9,502 nt of DNA from an uncultured Oceanospirillales bacterium (GTDB taxonomy: Bacteria > Pseudomonadota > Gammaproteobacteria > Pseudomonadales > Litorivicinaceae), in NCBI GenBank assembly GCA_913061245.1, contig CAJXTO010000051.1:1-9502 (forward strand), read 5' to 3'. Below are positions 1 through 5,690 of this stretch, one piece after another. Position numbers and translations under genes: made by a program. The number at the start of each line of letters is the position of its first letter. Position 1 is the first letter of the stretch. The notes beneath the pieces are model-generated. The model saw only the letters and a program-made list of their open reading frames with translations. It had not been told where the DNA came from and did not search any database.

Positions 1-103
1 CAGTCGAACTGCGGCGCATCGGATCGCAGAAAATCGAGGCGACCCGTCAGTGTCGTTGAATCATGCGTAAACGATTAAAACGTGAGCGATCGGCTATGGT
101 GTG
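1..103. other. Window edge, possible 3' end of a plus-strand gene
   Basis: No gene can be called with confidence here. On the plus strand the frame beginning at base 3 stays open to a TGA at 57-59 and would encode a basic C-terminal tail of about 18 residues. Another frame stays open to a TAA at 68-70, so the reading frame of any incoming gene cannot be decided. The rest lies downstream of the minus-strand protease-like gene. It has no clear hairpin followed by a T-run, so no terminator is called. Confidence 0.25.
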
Positions 104-775
104 TCAGTCGAACGTAATACCAACCACTTCATTTTGAAAATCGATCTCTATGAGCGATTGCTGGAAAAAAGAGGTTCCAAGAATCGCATCAATGTTTGCA
201 GTTTCCATCAGTTGGCTCAGTTCATCAGTCGCCAAACCAAAGATTTCAGTCACTGATTGGTCTCCAACGACGATCGCGCAAGCGGCCGTATCAACCTCAA
301 ACGAGCCAAGCATTGGATGAAAATCGTTTTGTTTGCCAAGAGCCTGCCCGAATGCAGCAACCTCAGGACGTTTGAGATAGGACAATCCGGCTCCCGAATC
401 CAACACACAGCGCAACTTGTCCTCACCGATCTGACAATGAATAACCGGTGAACCCATCACAAACTCTGCAGACACTCCCTGTATTGCTGATTCAAGTCTC
501 ACTACAGTGTCGTTTGCAATGTCAAACCCGAGTGCAGCATCAGAGAATGCGTCGACGCCGATTAAACCAACCGCATCAAATGGAAGGCTAGCCTTGATAT
601 CAGCCCAAGCATAACTGGCGAAGCTTGCGTTTAATTGGACAACTGACCCTAGAACACGTACTGCGATATCAGGCCCTAAAGAAACCGGAGACCCTGTATC
701 GATAATCAGGCGACCCTCATTGAAATCGGCACATAAGATGCCTTCGCATACATTCACTTCAATTGACTGTGACAC
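104..775 (-). CDS. Compact two-lobed retropepsin/pepsin-like aspartic protease
   Basis: A 223-residue protein that appears to be an internally duplicated aspartic protease. Lobe 1 carries a D-T-G-S motif at residues 26-29, preceded by hydrophobic residues, then a hydrophobic-hydrophobic-Gly element (LIG, 71-73). Lobe 2 repeats the plan with D-S-G-A at 126-129 and ILG at 198-200. After each LIG/ILG element comes a similar strand pattern (ALGFDIANDTVV versus LIEIDFQNEVV), supporting gene duplication. In this fold two D-T/S-G loops form one active site with the two Asp as catalytic pair, so the protein may be active as a monomer. Tyr55 or Trp57 could sit in a flap; this is inferred from spacing only. 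No signal peptide is visible, so it is probably cytoplasmic. The start is GTG at 773-775, with GAGGGG about 8 bases upstream. It lies 49 bp behind the secreted-protein gene on the same strand. True pepsins are much longer, so hydrolytic activity is inferred. Confidence 0.72.
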   Translation of the reverse strand: MSQSIEVNVCEGILCADFNEGRLIIDTGSPVSLGPDIAVRVLGSVVQLNASFASYAWADIKASLPFDAVGLIGVDAFSDAALGFDIANDTVVRLESAIQGVSAEFVMGSPVIHCQIGEDKLRCVLDSGAGLSYLKRPEVAAFGQALGKQNDFHPMLGSFEVDTAACAIVVGDQSVTEIFGLATDELSQLMETANIDAILGTSFFQQSLIEIDFQNEVVGITFD

Positions 776-824
776 AGGTCGCCCCTCTCGATTGCTCAGT
801 CAAAGTGTACTGTGAATCGGCGAA

Positions 825-1637
825 TTAATAATAGCTTCTGCGATCAGCGGAGACGTTGGCAGATGATTCGCTATCGGTGGTCTCGGAAGCAGCCTCTGTA
901 GTTGCATCAGCTGTCGCCTCTGTGGCATCTGCGACACTTGAGACAGTTGACTCAGACACCGCTGAATCACTCGTTGTTGTCTCACTCGAACTCACTGTTG
1001 CCGTCGAACCGCCCGAGTCAGAACCAGAATCATTGTCCGAACCACCGCCTGATGACACTGTCGCCACGCCCCGACCCCAGTTCACTCGTTGGGCTTTCGG
1101 TTTTGCAGCCTCTTTTCCTCGGGATCGAATTAATTGAAGGACTCTAGTCATTCCACCCGACTGATCACGCAGCAATGCGTCTTCGATTGCCTGCACGTCC
1201 CTACCACTCAATAACAGAGCGTCCATCCAGGCGAACTGACGCGAGGTACGGATTTCCACAATGGAGGTCGGCACACCCGCTGAACGCATCGCTGGGAATG
1301 AGACCTCAGCGGACTGACTGTCATCAAACGCATCACGAATCGTGAGACGGTTAAGTCCTAAACGAGGCCTCACATGAATCACTGAATTTCGGCGTATAGA
1401 TCCTAAATCCTCGCCATTCAACGTCACATCATAAACACTCAACAACCCCTGAATGTTTCGCAAGGGGCTTGATTGATCAGCTGGGCTGTCGATGAATGCG
1501 AGCACCACACTGCCGTTACTCTGTCTCAATGCATCCAATACCGCACCAGGCGATCCAAGCGGTTGCGCACCGGCAACCTGCACGCCAACCGACAATACAA
1601 ACCCAATCAAGGCAACCAATCGTTTACCGAGAAACAC
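825..1637 (-). CDS. Secreted protein with Ser/Thr/Ala/acidic low-complexity tail
   Basis: A 270-residue protein that I do not recognise by name. Residues 1-24 look like a Sec signal peptide: basic start, hydrophobic core, and an A-G-A cleavage site before Gln25. The mature part has a globular region (about 30-175). Residues 66-112 resemble short beta-rich PEGA/DUF2846-type domains (a 'V-x-L-N-G-x-x-L-G' strand pair, then 'L-G-L-N-R-L-T-I'), but this match is weak. From about 194 to 263 it becomes low-complexity, almost entirely Ser, Thr, Ala, Gly, Asp, Glu and Val, and ends with RRSYY. There are no cysteines, so it is not a lipoprotein. The start is GTG at 1635-1637, with GGAAGGG upstream. 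The minus frame is preferred over plus-strand frames here because only it gives a signal peptide; the open plus frames are a by-product of the repetitive codons. It is probably co-transcribed with the aspartic protease-like gene downstream. Confidence 0.7.
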   Translation of the reverse strand: MFLGKRLVALIGFVLSVGVQVAGAQPLGSPGAVLDALRQSNGSVVLAFIDSPADQSSPLRNIQGLLSVYDVTLNGEDLGSIRRNSVIHVRPRLGLNRLTIRDAFDDSQSAEVSFPAMRSAGVPTSIVEIRTSRQFAWMDALLLSGRDVQAIEDALLRDQSGGMTRVLQLIRSRGKEAAKPKAQRVNWGRGVATVSSGGGSDNDSGSDSGGSTATVSSSETTTSDSAVSESTVSSVADATEATADATTEAASETTDSESSANVSADRRSYY

Positions 1638-1666
1638 GAACTTAACCCTTCCAAACCAATCAATCC

Positions 1667-1694
1667 TTTGTATCGGCAGAAACCTTCGTATACT
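1667..1694 (+). promoter_or_regulatory. Candidate sigma-70 promoter for leuE
   Basis: The -10-like TATACT at 1689-1694 matches five of six consensus bases. A poor -35 (TTTGTA, 1667-1672) lies 16 bp upstream. Transcription would begin near 1701 and leave a leader of about 24 bases before the ATG at 1725. The -10 lies in the self-complementary GTATAC, so the same spot could serve the divergent gene. Assigned by eye only. Confidence 0.3.
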
Positions 1695-1724
1695 GAAGTC
1701 TGTCTTTATGTTTTCTGGAATTCC

Positions 1725-2366
1725 ATGTTCGGCATTACTGATCTCGTCACCTTTATGATTGGTACGATCATTATCGTGCTGTTACCCGGCCCGAACTCCA
1801 TGTACGTCATGACCGTGGCTGCACGCGACGGTTTGAGACATGGGTTTGCTGGCGCTCTCGGTATTTTCACTGGTGACAGCATTTTGATGATTCTCTCCGT
1901 TGCCGGAGTCGCATCACTGATTCAAACCACACCTATTTTATTTTTTGTCCTCAAATACTTAGGCGGTGGTTATTTAGCTTGGCTTGGATTTGGACTGTTA
2001 CGCAATGCCTATCAGCAGACCACCACTGAGGCGGTAGACACGACGACTGAACGGTTAACTCATCGCCACTCACGCCCCTTTCGAACAGCGCTCACCATTA
2101 GCCTTCTTAATCCGAAAGCGATTTTATTCTTTATTTCTTTCTTTATTCAGTTTGTTGATCCGGAATACGATGAACCGCTACTTTCATTTTTGATTTTGGG
2201 AATTTTGGTACAAATCGTCAGTCAGATTTATTTGGCTTCGATTATCAGCTTGGCGGTATTTACAAAAAATAGCCTGGCAAAGGGGCACTGGGTTGGGCGT
2301 ATCGCCAAAGCGCTCGCAGGAAGTGCTTTTGTAGGCTATGGACTGAAAATGGCGTTATCGGCTTAA
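1725..2366 (+). CDS. leuE: LeuE-type amino-acid exporter (LysE/RhtB family)
   Basis: A 213-residue inner-membrane protein, nearly the length of E. coli LeuE (212). It shares the family landmarks: an N-terminal helix followed by the 'LLPGPNSMYV' block (19-28), a conserved 'GIFTGDSILM' region (46-55), 'IQTTPILF', 'LGGGYLAWLG', then 'SLLNPKAILFFISFF' (126-140) before 'QFVDP'. About six transmembrane helices are expected. LeuE exports leucine and several related amino acids or analogues using the proton motive force; the exact substrate here is inferred. The frame is open well upstream of 1725, but that extension is antisense to the secreted-protein gene and not hydrophobic. The ATG at 1725 gives the family's normal N terminus, although its ribosome site (TGGAA) is weak. 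The TAA stop at 2364-2366 is interleaved with the stop of the convergent flavin reductase gene. Confidence 0.9.
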   Translation: MFGITDLVTFMIGTIIIVLLPGPNSMYVMTVAARDGLRHGFAGALGIFTGDSILMILSVAGVASLIQTTPILFFVLKYLGGGYLAWLGFGLLRNAYQQTTTEAVDTTTERLTHRHSRPFRTALTISLLNPKAILFFISFFIQFVDPEYDEPLLSFLILGILVQIVSQIYLASIISLAVFTKNSLAKGHWVGRIAKALAGSAFVGYGLKMALSA

Positions 2367-2962
2367 GGCCTATCCAGCTCAAACAGAGAACCTGCCGCCA
2401 TGTAATCCATATATCCACACCGACTCGGAATCTTGGCTTTTGCGGTATCGAATCGTCCATCGGATGTAATGAAATCAGGATCAATGTATAGACCAACGAC
2501 TTGACCAATGGTTAACCACGTTTGGCTTAACTTACCGTCAACATCTGCTAGCTGCTTTATTTCAACGACACGACACTCAAGCGCTGCCGGAGAGCGAGAC
2601 ACACGAGGCGGCGACACGAACTGAGAATCACTCATTGCTAACCCACATAAATCGAATTCACTCTGCTCAGCCGGAATTGCGCTTGAGCTTTGGTTCATGC
2701 ATGCAAGCAACTCGTCAGTCACCACATTAAATACAAACTCACCAGAGCTCTCACAGTTCGAAACTGTATCTTTCCAGCCAGCACTACTGAAACCGATCAG
2801 GTGCGGATCACTACTTAGGGCGTTAAAAAAACTATAGGGAGCAAGATTGGGGATTCCATCAGATGAAATGGTTGAGATCCATCCAATCGGACGTGGAGAA
2901 ATAATCGCTTTGAAGGGATCAAATGGTAGCTGATCCCGAATGGAACTCATTGCAACGTGCAT
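2363..2962 (-). CDS. Flavin reductase-like protein, FMN-binding split barrel
   Basis: A 199-residue protein of the flavin reductase-like family (DIM6/NtaB, PF01613). Supporting motifs are 'SPRPIGWIST' (22-31), 'GIPNLAPYSFFNALSSDP' (36-53), and 'GWKDTVSN' (62-69) followed by 'EFVFNVV', all typical of the flavin-binding barrel. Such proteins bind FMN and act as NAD(P)H:flavin reductases or as electron-transfer partners of monooxygenases. No monooxygenase gene is present in the window, so the partner is unknown. Two starts are possible: ATG at 2960-2962, used here, or ATG at 2948-2950, giving MSSIRDQ. Neither has a strong Shine-Dalgarno. Its stop codon shares bases with the leuE stop. It lies 54 bp downstream of the 70-residue gene on the same strand and may share its transcript. 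Confidence 0.85.
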   Translation of the reverse strand: MHVAMSSIRDQLPFDPFKAIISPRPIGWISTISSDGIPNLAPYSFFNALSSDPHLIGFSSAGWKDTVSNCESSGEFVFNVVTDELLACMNQSSSAIPAEQSEFDLCGLAMSDSQFVSPPRVSRSPAALECRVVEIKQLADVDGKLSQTWLTIGQVVGLYIDPDFITSDGRFDTAKAKIPSRCGYMDYMAAGSLFELDRP

Positions 2963-3016
2963 TTCAGGTCACTCATCTCAAAACCAAGAGTGTAATCCCG
3001 AAATGACGTTTCTCAA

Positions 3017-3229
3017 TCAGTTAATGAGCGCTTTGGATCCAAGAGCAACTTCTTTAATCAGTTGGATCTTGTCTAATTCAGCCTGTGATTTGGCACCTTT
3101 AGTGCGTTCGATCAAACTATCGATCTCAGTCGCCATTCCTTCGTTAATTAATGCACGGCATTGAGCAAACAGGCTGATGTTGACGCAATGCGTGTCGCGC
3201 TCGAATTCAATTTTTGTTAATGCTGACAT
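3017..3229 (-). CDS. Small protein of unknown function, 70 residues
   Basis: I do not recognise this family. The protein begins MSALTKIEFE, carries two cysteines (Cys15 and Cys24) in its first half, and looks largely alpha-helical and soluble, with charged repeats such as 'EIDSLIERTKGAKSQAELDK'. No signal peptide or membrane segment is visible. The frame is open further upstream, but the ATG at 3227-3229 is preferred: GGAG lies about 9 bases before it, and a longer form would run into the divergent arsC gene. It is followed by the flavin reductase gene on the same strand. The role is unknown. Confidence 0.65.
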   Translation of the reverse strand: MSALTKIEFERDTHCVNISLFAQCRALINEGMATEIDSLIERTKGAKSQAELDKIQLIKEVALGSKALIN

Positions 3230-3251
3230 GTTTAGAGTCTCCGTCAAAAAA

Positions 3252-3281
3252 TTAACACAGAGAGATCTAAGCAAATACAAT
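3252..3281 (+). promoter_or_regulatory. Candidate sigma-70 promoter for arsC
   Basis: A -35-like TTAACA (3252-3257, five of six consensus) and a -10-like TACAAT (3276-3281, five of six) are separated by 18 bp. Initiation would fall near 3288, giving a leader of about 30 bases with AGAGGA just before the arsC ATG. I see no obvious ArsR-type inverted repeat in the spacer. Confidence 0.5.
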
Positions 3282-3318
3282 ACCAACTTTCCAAAATGCG
3301 CAAAACGTAGAGGATTCC

Positions 3319-3711
3319 ATGAGAGCAACGATTTACCACAATCCCCGATGCAGCAAGTCACGCGACGCACTCAAATTTATGAACGATGCGGGCATCGACC
3401 CCGAAATTATTCTTTATCTCGATGCCGGATGGAGCGAAGAAACCCTCATAGCACTCAAGACAGACTCTGGTTTATCTTGGTCAGACATGCTGCGAGCTGA
3501 TGCGGCAAAAGAGCTGAAAGCTCCATTGGACAGTGATGATGAGCAAACCATCATCGAGTACATTATGGCAAATCCGGTGGCCCTAGAGAGGCCATTCGTC
3601 ACGACCTCAAAAGGCACTCGACTTTGCCGACCGATCACTCAGCTTCTCGAGATCGTCGATCGGCAACCAGAATCACCATGGTTCACTGAAAAAGGCGAGC
3701 AAATCGTTTAG
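3319..3711 (+). CDS. arsC: Arsenate reductase, glutaredoxin-dependent ArsC family
   Basis: A 130-residue thioredoxin-fold protein. It opens with 'TIYHNPRCSKSR', the catalytic-Cys loop of the ArsC/YffB/Spx group, giving Cys11. Arginines comparable to those E. coli ArsC uses to bind arsenate are present: Arg59 ('MLRA'), Arg91 ('ERPFV') and Arg104 ('RLCRP'). The family reduces arsenate to arsenite with electrons from glutathione/glutaredoxin. E. coli ArsC is about 141 residues, so this is slightly short at the C terminus. The usual partners (arsR and the efflux gene arsB or acr3) are absent here, so a general thiol-redox role is also possible. The start is well supported by AGAGGA 4-5 bases before the ATG. 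The TAG stop overlaps the stop of a convergent miniprotein gene. Confidence 0.85.
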   Translation: MRATIYHNPRCSKSRDALKFMNDAGIDPEIILYLDAGWSEETLIALKTDSGLSWSDMLRADAAKELKAPLDSDDEQTIIEYIMANPVALERPFVTTSKGTRLCRPITQLLEIVDRQPESPWFTEKGEQIV

Positions 3712-3803
3712 CCCTGTCCCAAGATAGCAATCACAACAATGGTGCCCGCGATGATAAGCCAGTTGATCCACCAGGCTTTCGCGGGTTTGTCATTCTCATT
3801 CAT
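3708..3803 (-). CDS. 31-residue single-helix membrane miniprotein
   Basis: This short gene was found by reading the minus strand between arsC and the terminator. The ATG at 3801-3803 starts a 31-codon frame ending in TAA (3708-3710). Residues 1-10 are polar and charged (MNENDKPAKA), then WWINW, then an unbroken hydrophobic stretch ending ILGQG, which is one transmembrane helix at about residues 12-29. GGGGGA lies six bases before the ATG and supports translation. It lies just beyond the hairpin terminator of the upstream minus-strand cluster, so it needs its own promoter or readthrough. A TACTAT -10-like element at 3825-3830 is a candidate. I recognise no family. Confidence 0.6.
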   Translation of the reverse strand: MNENDKPAKAWWINWLIIAGTIVVIAILGQG

Positions 3804-3827
3804 ATCCTGTCCCCCATCCAACTGATA

Positions 3828-3840
3828 GTACCGAGGGTAC
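3828..3840. repeat. Short inverted repeat GTACC-GAG-GGTAC
   Basis: Perfect 5-bp arms separated by three bases. They overlap the TACTAT -10-like element (minus strand, 3825-3830) that could drive the miniprotein gene, so this might be an operator. It is short enough to be chance. Confidence 0.25.
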
Positions 3841-3846
3841 ACAATT

Positions 3847-3878
3847 AAAAAAGGCCGAGCATCTGCTCAGCCTTTTTT
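3847..3878 (-). terminator. Rho-independent terminator of the minus-strand cluster
   Basis: Arms AAAAAAGGCCGAGC and GCTCAGCCTTTTTT enclose a four-base loop. Read as minus-strand RNA, the single imperfect position is a U-G wobble and the stem is followed by six U. Read as plus-strand RNA it is a C-A mismatch. The structure is therefore slightly better for minus-strand transcripts coming from the cyclic-nucleotide-domain gene, but it could work both ways and also stop transcripts leaving arsC. Confidence 0.85.
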
Positions 3879-3944
3879 GACCTCTTGGATATGTTTCGGA
3901 TTTCACCCGAACGCAATTACTCAATGGACTCTTTCATTCTTCGT

Positions 3945-4059
3945 TTATCTGTCAACACAGATGCCCTCATCGGGACTCTTACGAAGCGCCCTCTTGGTCA
4001 TTGCAACTTTCTCAATCGAGAACCACCAGAGTTCGAGTTCAGTATCCTCTGATTTTCAT
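3945..4059 (-). pseudogene. Possible frameshifted mini-ORF, about 37 residues
   Basis: Between the cyclic-nucleotide-domain gene and its terminator the minus strand has a frame open from 4055 to a TAA at 3945-3947. It has coding-like composition (acidic start, 'ELELWWFSIEKVAMTKRAL', charged end). It has no start codon before residue 19. An ATG lies at 4057-4059 one frame off, and removing one A from the AAAA run after it would join the ATG to the whole frame. It may be a decayed gene, a sequencing indel, or chance. A shorter form could start at the ATG at 3999-4001 (18 residues). Nothing else is seen in the rest of 3880-4107 except a small TTCGG/CCGAA stem near 3895-3911. Confidence 0.22.
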
Positions 4060-4107
4060 GGTGTTCAAGCAGTCAATGGTCGACCAGAGATGCTGCAAAT
4101 GCGCACA

Positions 4108-4893
4108 TCACCACGAGATACTATCGCCCTCTACAAACAATTTGCTGTGGTTTTCGAACATCAAATGCTTCGACAGTTGCAATAGGCTCAATTGAACCAA
4201 AGGGTGTTCCCCGGCGATTTGGTCTTTAAAAAACTTCGCATCTAACGTTCTCAATACGCAGTCTGTGTTCGCCACAGCCTTGAGGGATCTTTGCGTATTG
4301 GTGATTAAACTCGCTTCACCAAAGCACTCAGTCGGCTTTAATACACCAACCTCATTCCCGTTATCGGAAAATAACCCGACCTGACCCTGCTCGATAAAAT
4401 AGAAGTGGGTCGCGAACGCAGATTGCTCGTAAATGGTTTCACCAGCATTCACCTCGATTTCTCCGACGCGATCGCCATAAGCAGCAAGCAATTGGTCTTC
4501 AAAAACCGCATTTGGACGTGGACGTTTTCGGTCAAAAATACGTGACAAGTTATAGCGAATCATCTCGCGAGCAAGGAGTCCGGCCTTAGCGACTCGCTCC
4601 CGAATAAAATCAGCATCGATCTGCAAAATCTCAACATCACGGGTCGAGGTGAATGTAAAAAATGATTGCTTTCGGGTCAGGACTTCACCGAAACCGATCG
4701 GATCACCCTCCCGAACCATATGCGATGACTCAAGCCCCGAAGAGATAACAATCGTATCAATGATGTAGCCTGAACCTTTCGCGATCACAAACCCATATTC
4801 ACGTGCTTCTTTGAAGCGAAGTGACTGGATATCGAATTCTGAAACTGTGGCGTATGGCTGAATCGCCTGCAATAACTCGTCTCTCGAGAGCAT
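4108..4893 (-). CDS. Protein with tandem cyclic-nucleotide-binding domains
   Basis: A 261-residue soluble protein with two CRP-like nucleotide-binding folds. Domain 1 (about 20-115) has the beta-roll pattern with 'GDPIGFGEVLT' (63-73), but lacks the Arg-Ala/Ser part of the phosphate-binding cassette. Domain 2 (about 145-245) has 'FYFIEQGQVGLF', then 'FGEASLI...QRSLKAVA' (191-208), a near-standard cassette with Glu193 and Arg202, and a closing helix. So domain 2 may bind cAMP or c-di-GMP-like ligands, while domain 1 is probably degenerate. There is no helix-turn-helix, kinase, GGDEF or channel segment, so output is probably through protein-protein contact. The start ATG at 4891-4893 has a weak GGTGA upstream. 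It is the last recognisable gene of the minus-strand cluster, 57 bp after the metallohydrolase gene and upstream of the terminator at 3847-3878. Confidence 0.8.
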   Translation of the reverse strand: MLSRDELLQAIQPYATVSEFDIQSLRFKEAREYGFVIAKGSGYIIDTIVISSGLESSHMVREGDPIGFGEVLTRKQSFFTFTSTRDVEILQIDADFIRERVAKAGLLAREMIRYNLSRIFDRKRPRPNAVFEDQLLAAYGDRVGEIEVNAGETIYEQSAFATHFYFIEQGQVGLFSDNGNEVGVLKPTECFGEASLITNTQRSLKAVANTDCVLRTLDAKFFKDQIAGEHPLVQLSLLQLSKHLMFENHSKLFVEGDSISW

Positions 4894-4950
4894 GAAGTCA
4901 CCATAAAAGAAATCGGCTCGGAGAATACCATAGCGAACGAGACAAATGAG

Positions 4951-5688
4951 CTAGCGTTTCGCAAAGACTCCTTTGACTCGACGAGCATGCTCTCGCAACC
5001 ATTGTTTCGAGTCTCTAAAACACGGTATTTGCGACTCAACACATTGCCAAAATGCGGGTGAATGGTTGAAATGATGTAAGTGCGCAAGCTCGTGAACCAC
5101 CAGGTAATCAATGACACGATCAGGCGCCTGGATGACTCGCCAATCAAAAGCGATCTCGTGACGAGCATTACATCGCCCCCACATCGAACGGTACGCTTTC
5201 AATTGCACTTTCTTGGGCTGAACGTTCATACGCTCTGAAAAGTATGCGGTCCGACTAAGCAAATGGCTCTCGGCTTGCCTTTGATACCAATCCCTCAAAA
5301 GACGCTCAGCATCTGTTAGATCCGAATAAACAGTTAGAAAGTCCCCTTCTAGGAGGACCCGTGCATCACCTGTCTCAAGCTTTAATGTGAACTGCTGGCC
5401 TCGAAAACGCCACAGTGAGCCATCCTCGAGCGATGGCGGAGACTCCAATTGCCTCGATGCAATCTGACTCAGCTTTGATTCAATCCACGATGATTTTGAG
5501 TCAATAAACGCACCGATCTGAGAATCAGTCATTGCGATTGGGCACAACACTCGGACAGCGCCTTCAACAGATACCCGCAACTCAATTGATCGCCTTTTAG
5601 ATGAGCGTCGAACAGACACGGGATATGCGAGATTGAGAGTTGATTCAACCACCTTCGGTTGTGGTTTGTTTGGCTTTCGAAACCACAT
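4951..5688 (-). CDS. ygjP: YgjP-type zinc metallohydrolase (DUF45/M48-like)
   Basis: A 245-residue protein of the YgjP/SprT-like DUF45 family (PF01863). The zinc site is clear: HELAH at 199-203 and a third ligand His209 in 'HHFNHSPAFW'. The family's 'RSMWGRCN' block (167-174) and 'YLVVHELAHLHHFNHS' core are present. The N-terminal half, with 'VRRSSKRRSIELRV', forms the usual beta-rich lead-in. No signal peptide or membrane helix is seen, so it is cytoplasmic. Some family members have been reported as nucleotide (UTP) pyrophosphatases and others are treated as peptidase-like, so the substrate is unsettled. Its ATG (5686-5688) follows the yaiI stop by only two bases, which suggests translational coupling. 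E. coli YgjP is shorter (about 170 residues), so this version has an extended N-terminal half. Confidence 0.85.
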   Translation of the reverse strand: MWFRKPNKPQPKVVESTLNLAYPVSVRRSSKRRSIELRVSVEGAVRVLCPIAMTDSQIGAFIDSKSSWIESKLSQIASRQLESPPSLEDGSLWRFRGQQFTLKLETGDARVLLEGDFLTVYSDLTDAERLLRDWYQRQAESHLLSRTAYFSERMNVQPKKVQLKAYRSMWGRCNARHEIAFDWRVIQAPDRVIDYLVVHELAHLHHFNHSPAFWQCVESQIPCFRDSKQWLREHARRVKGVFAKR

Positions 5689-5690
5689 TG

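Noticed and set aside
1..113. Direct repeat cagtcgaac at 1-9 and 105-113 as an attachment site
   Set aside because: Nine bases only, no integrase or tRNA nearby; chance is the simplest explanation.
856..1147. Plus-strand open frames opposite the secreted protein's tail
   Set aside because: They arise from repetitive Ser/Thr/Ala/Asp codons of the minus-strand gene; they lack ribosome sites and the minus frame has a clear signal peptide.
1473..1724. An 84-codon N-terminal extension of leuE
   Set aside because: It is polar, antisense to the secreted-protein gene, and absent from LeuE proteins; the ATG at 1725 gives the normal length.
3230..3370. Longer start for the 70-residue gene
   Set aside because: It would overlap the start of arsC and its promoter; the ATG at 3227-3229 has a good GGAG site.
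3319..3711. Complete arsenic resistance operon
   Set aside because: No arsR, arsB or acr3 gene is present on either side; only the reductase is seen.
3877..4185. 102-codon plus-strand frame after arsC
   Set aside because: It begins inside the terminator hairpin arm region, runs into the antisense of the cyclic-nucleotide-domain gene, has no ribosome site and no recognisable protein features.
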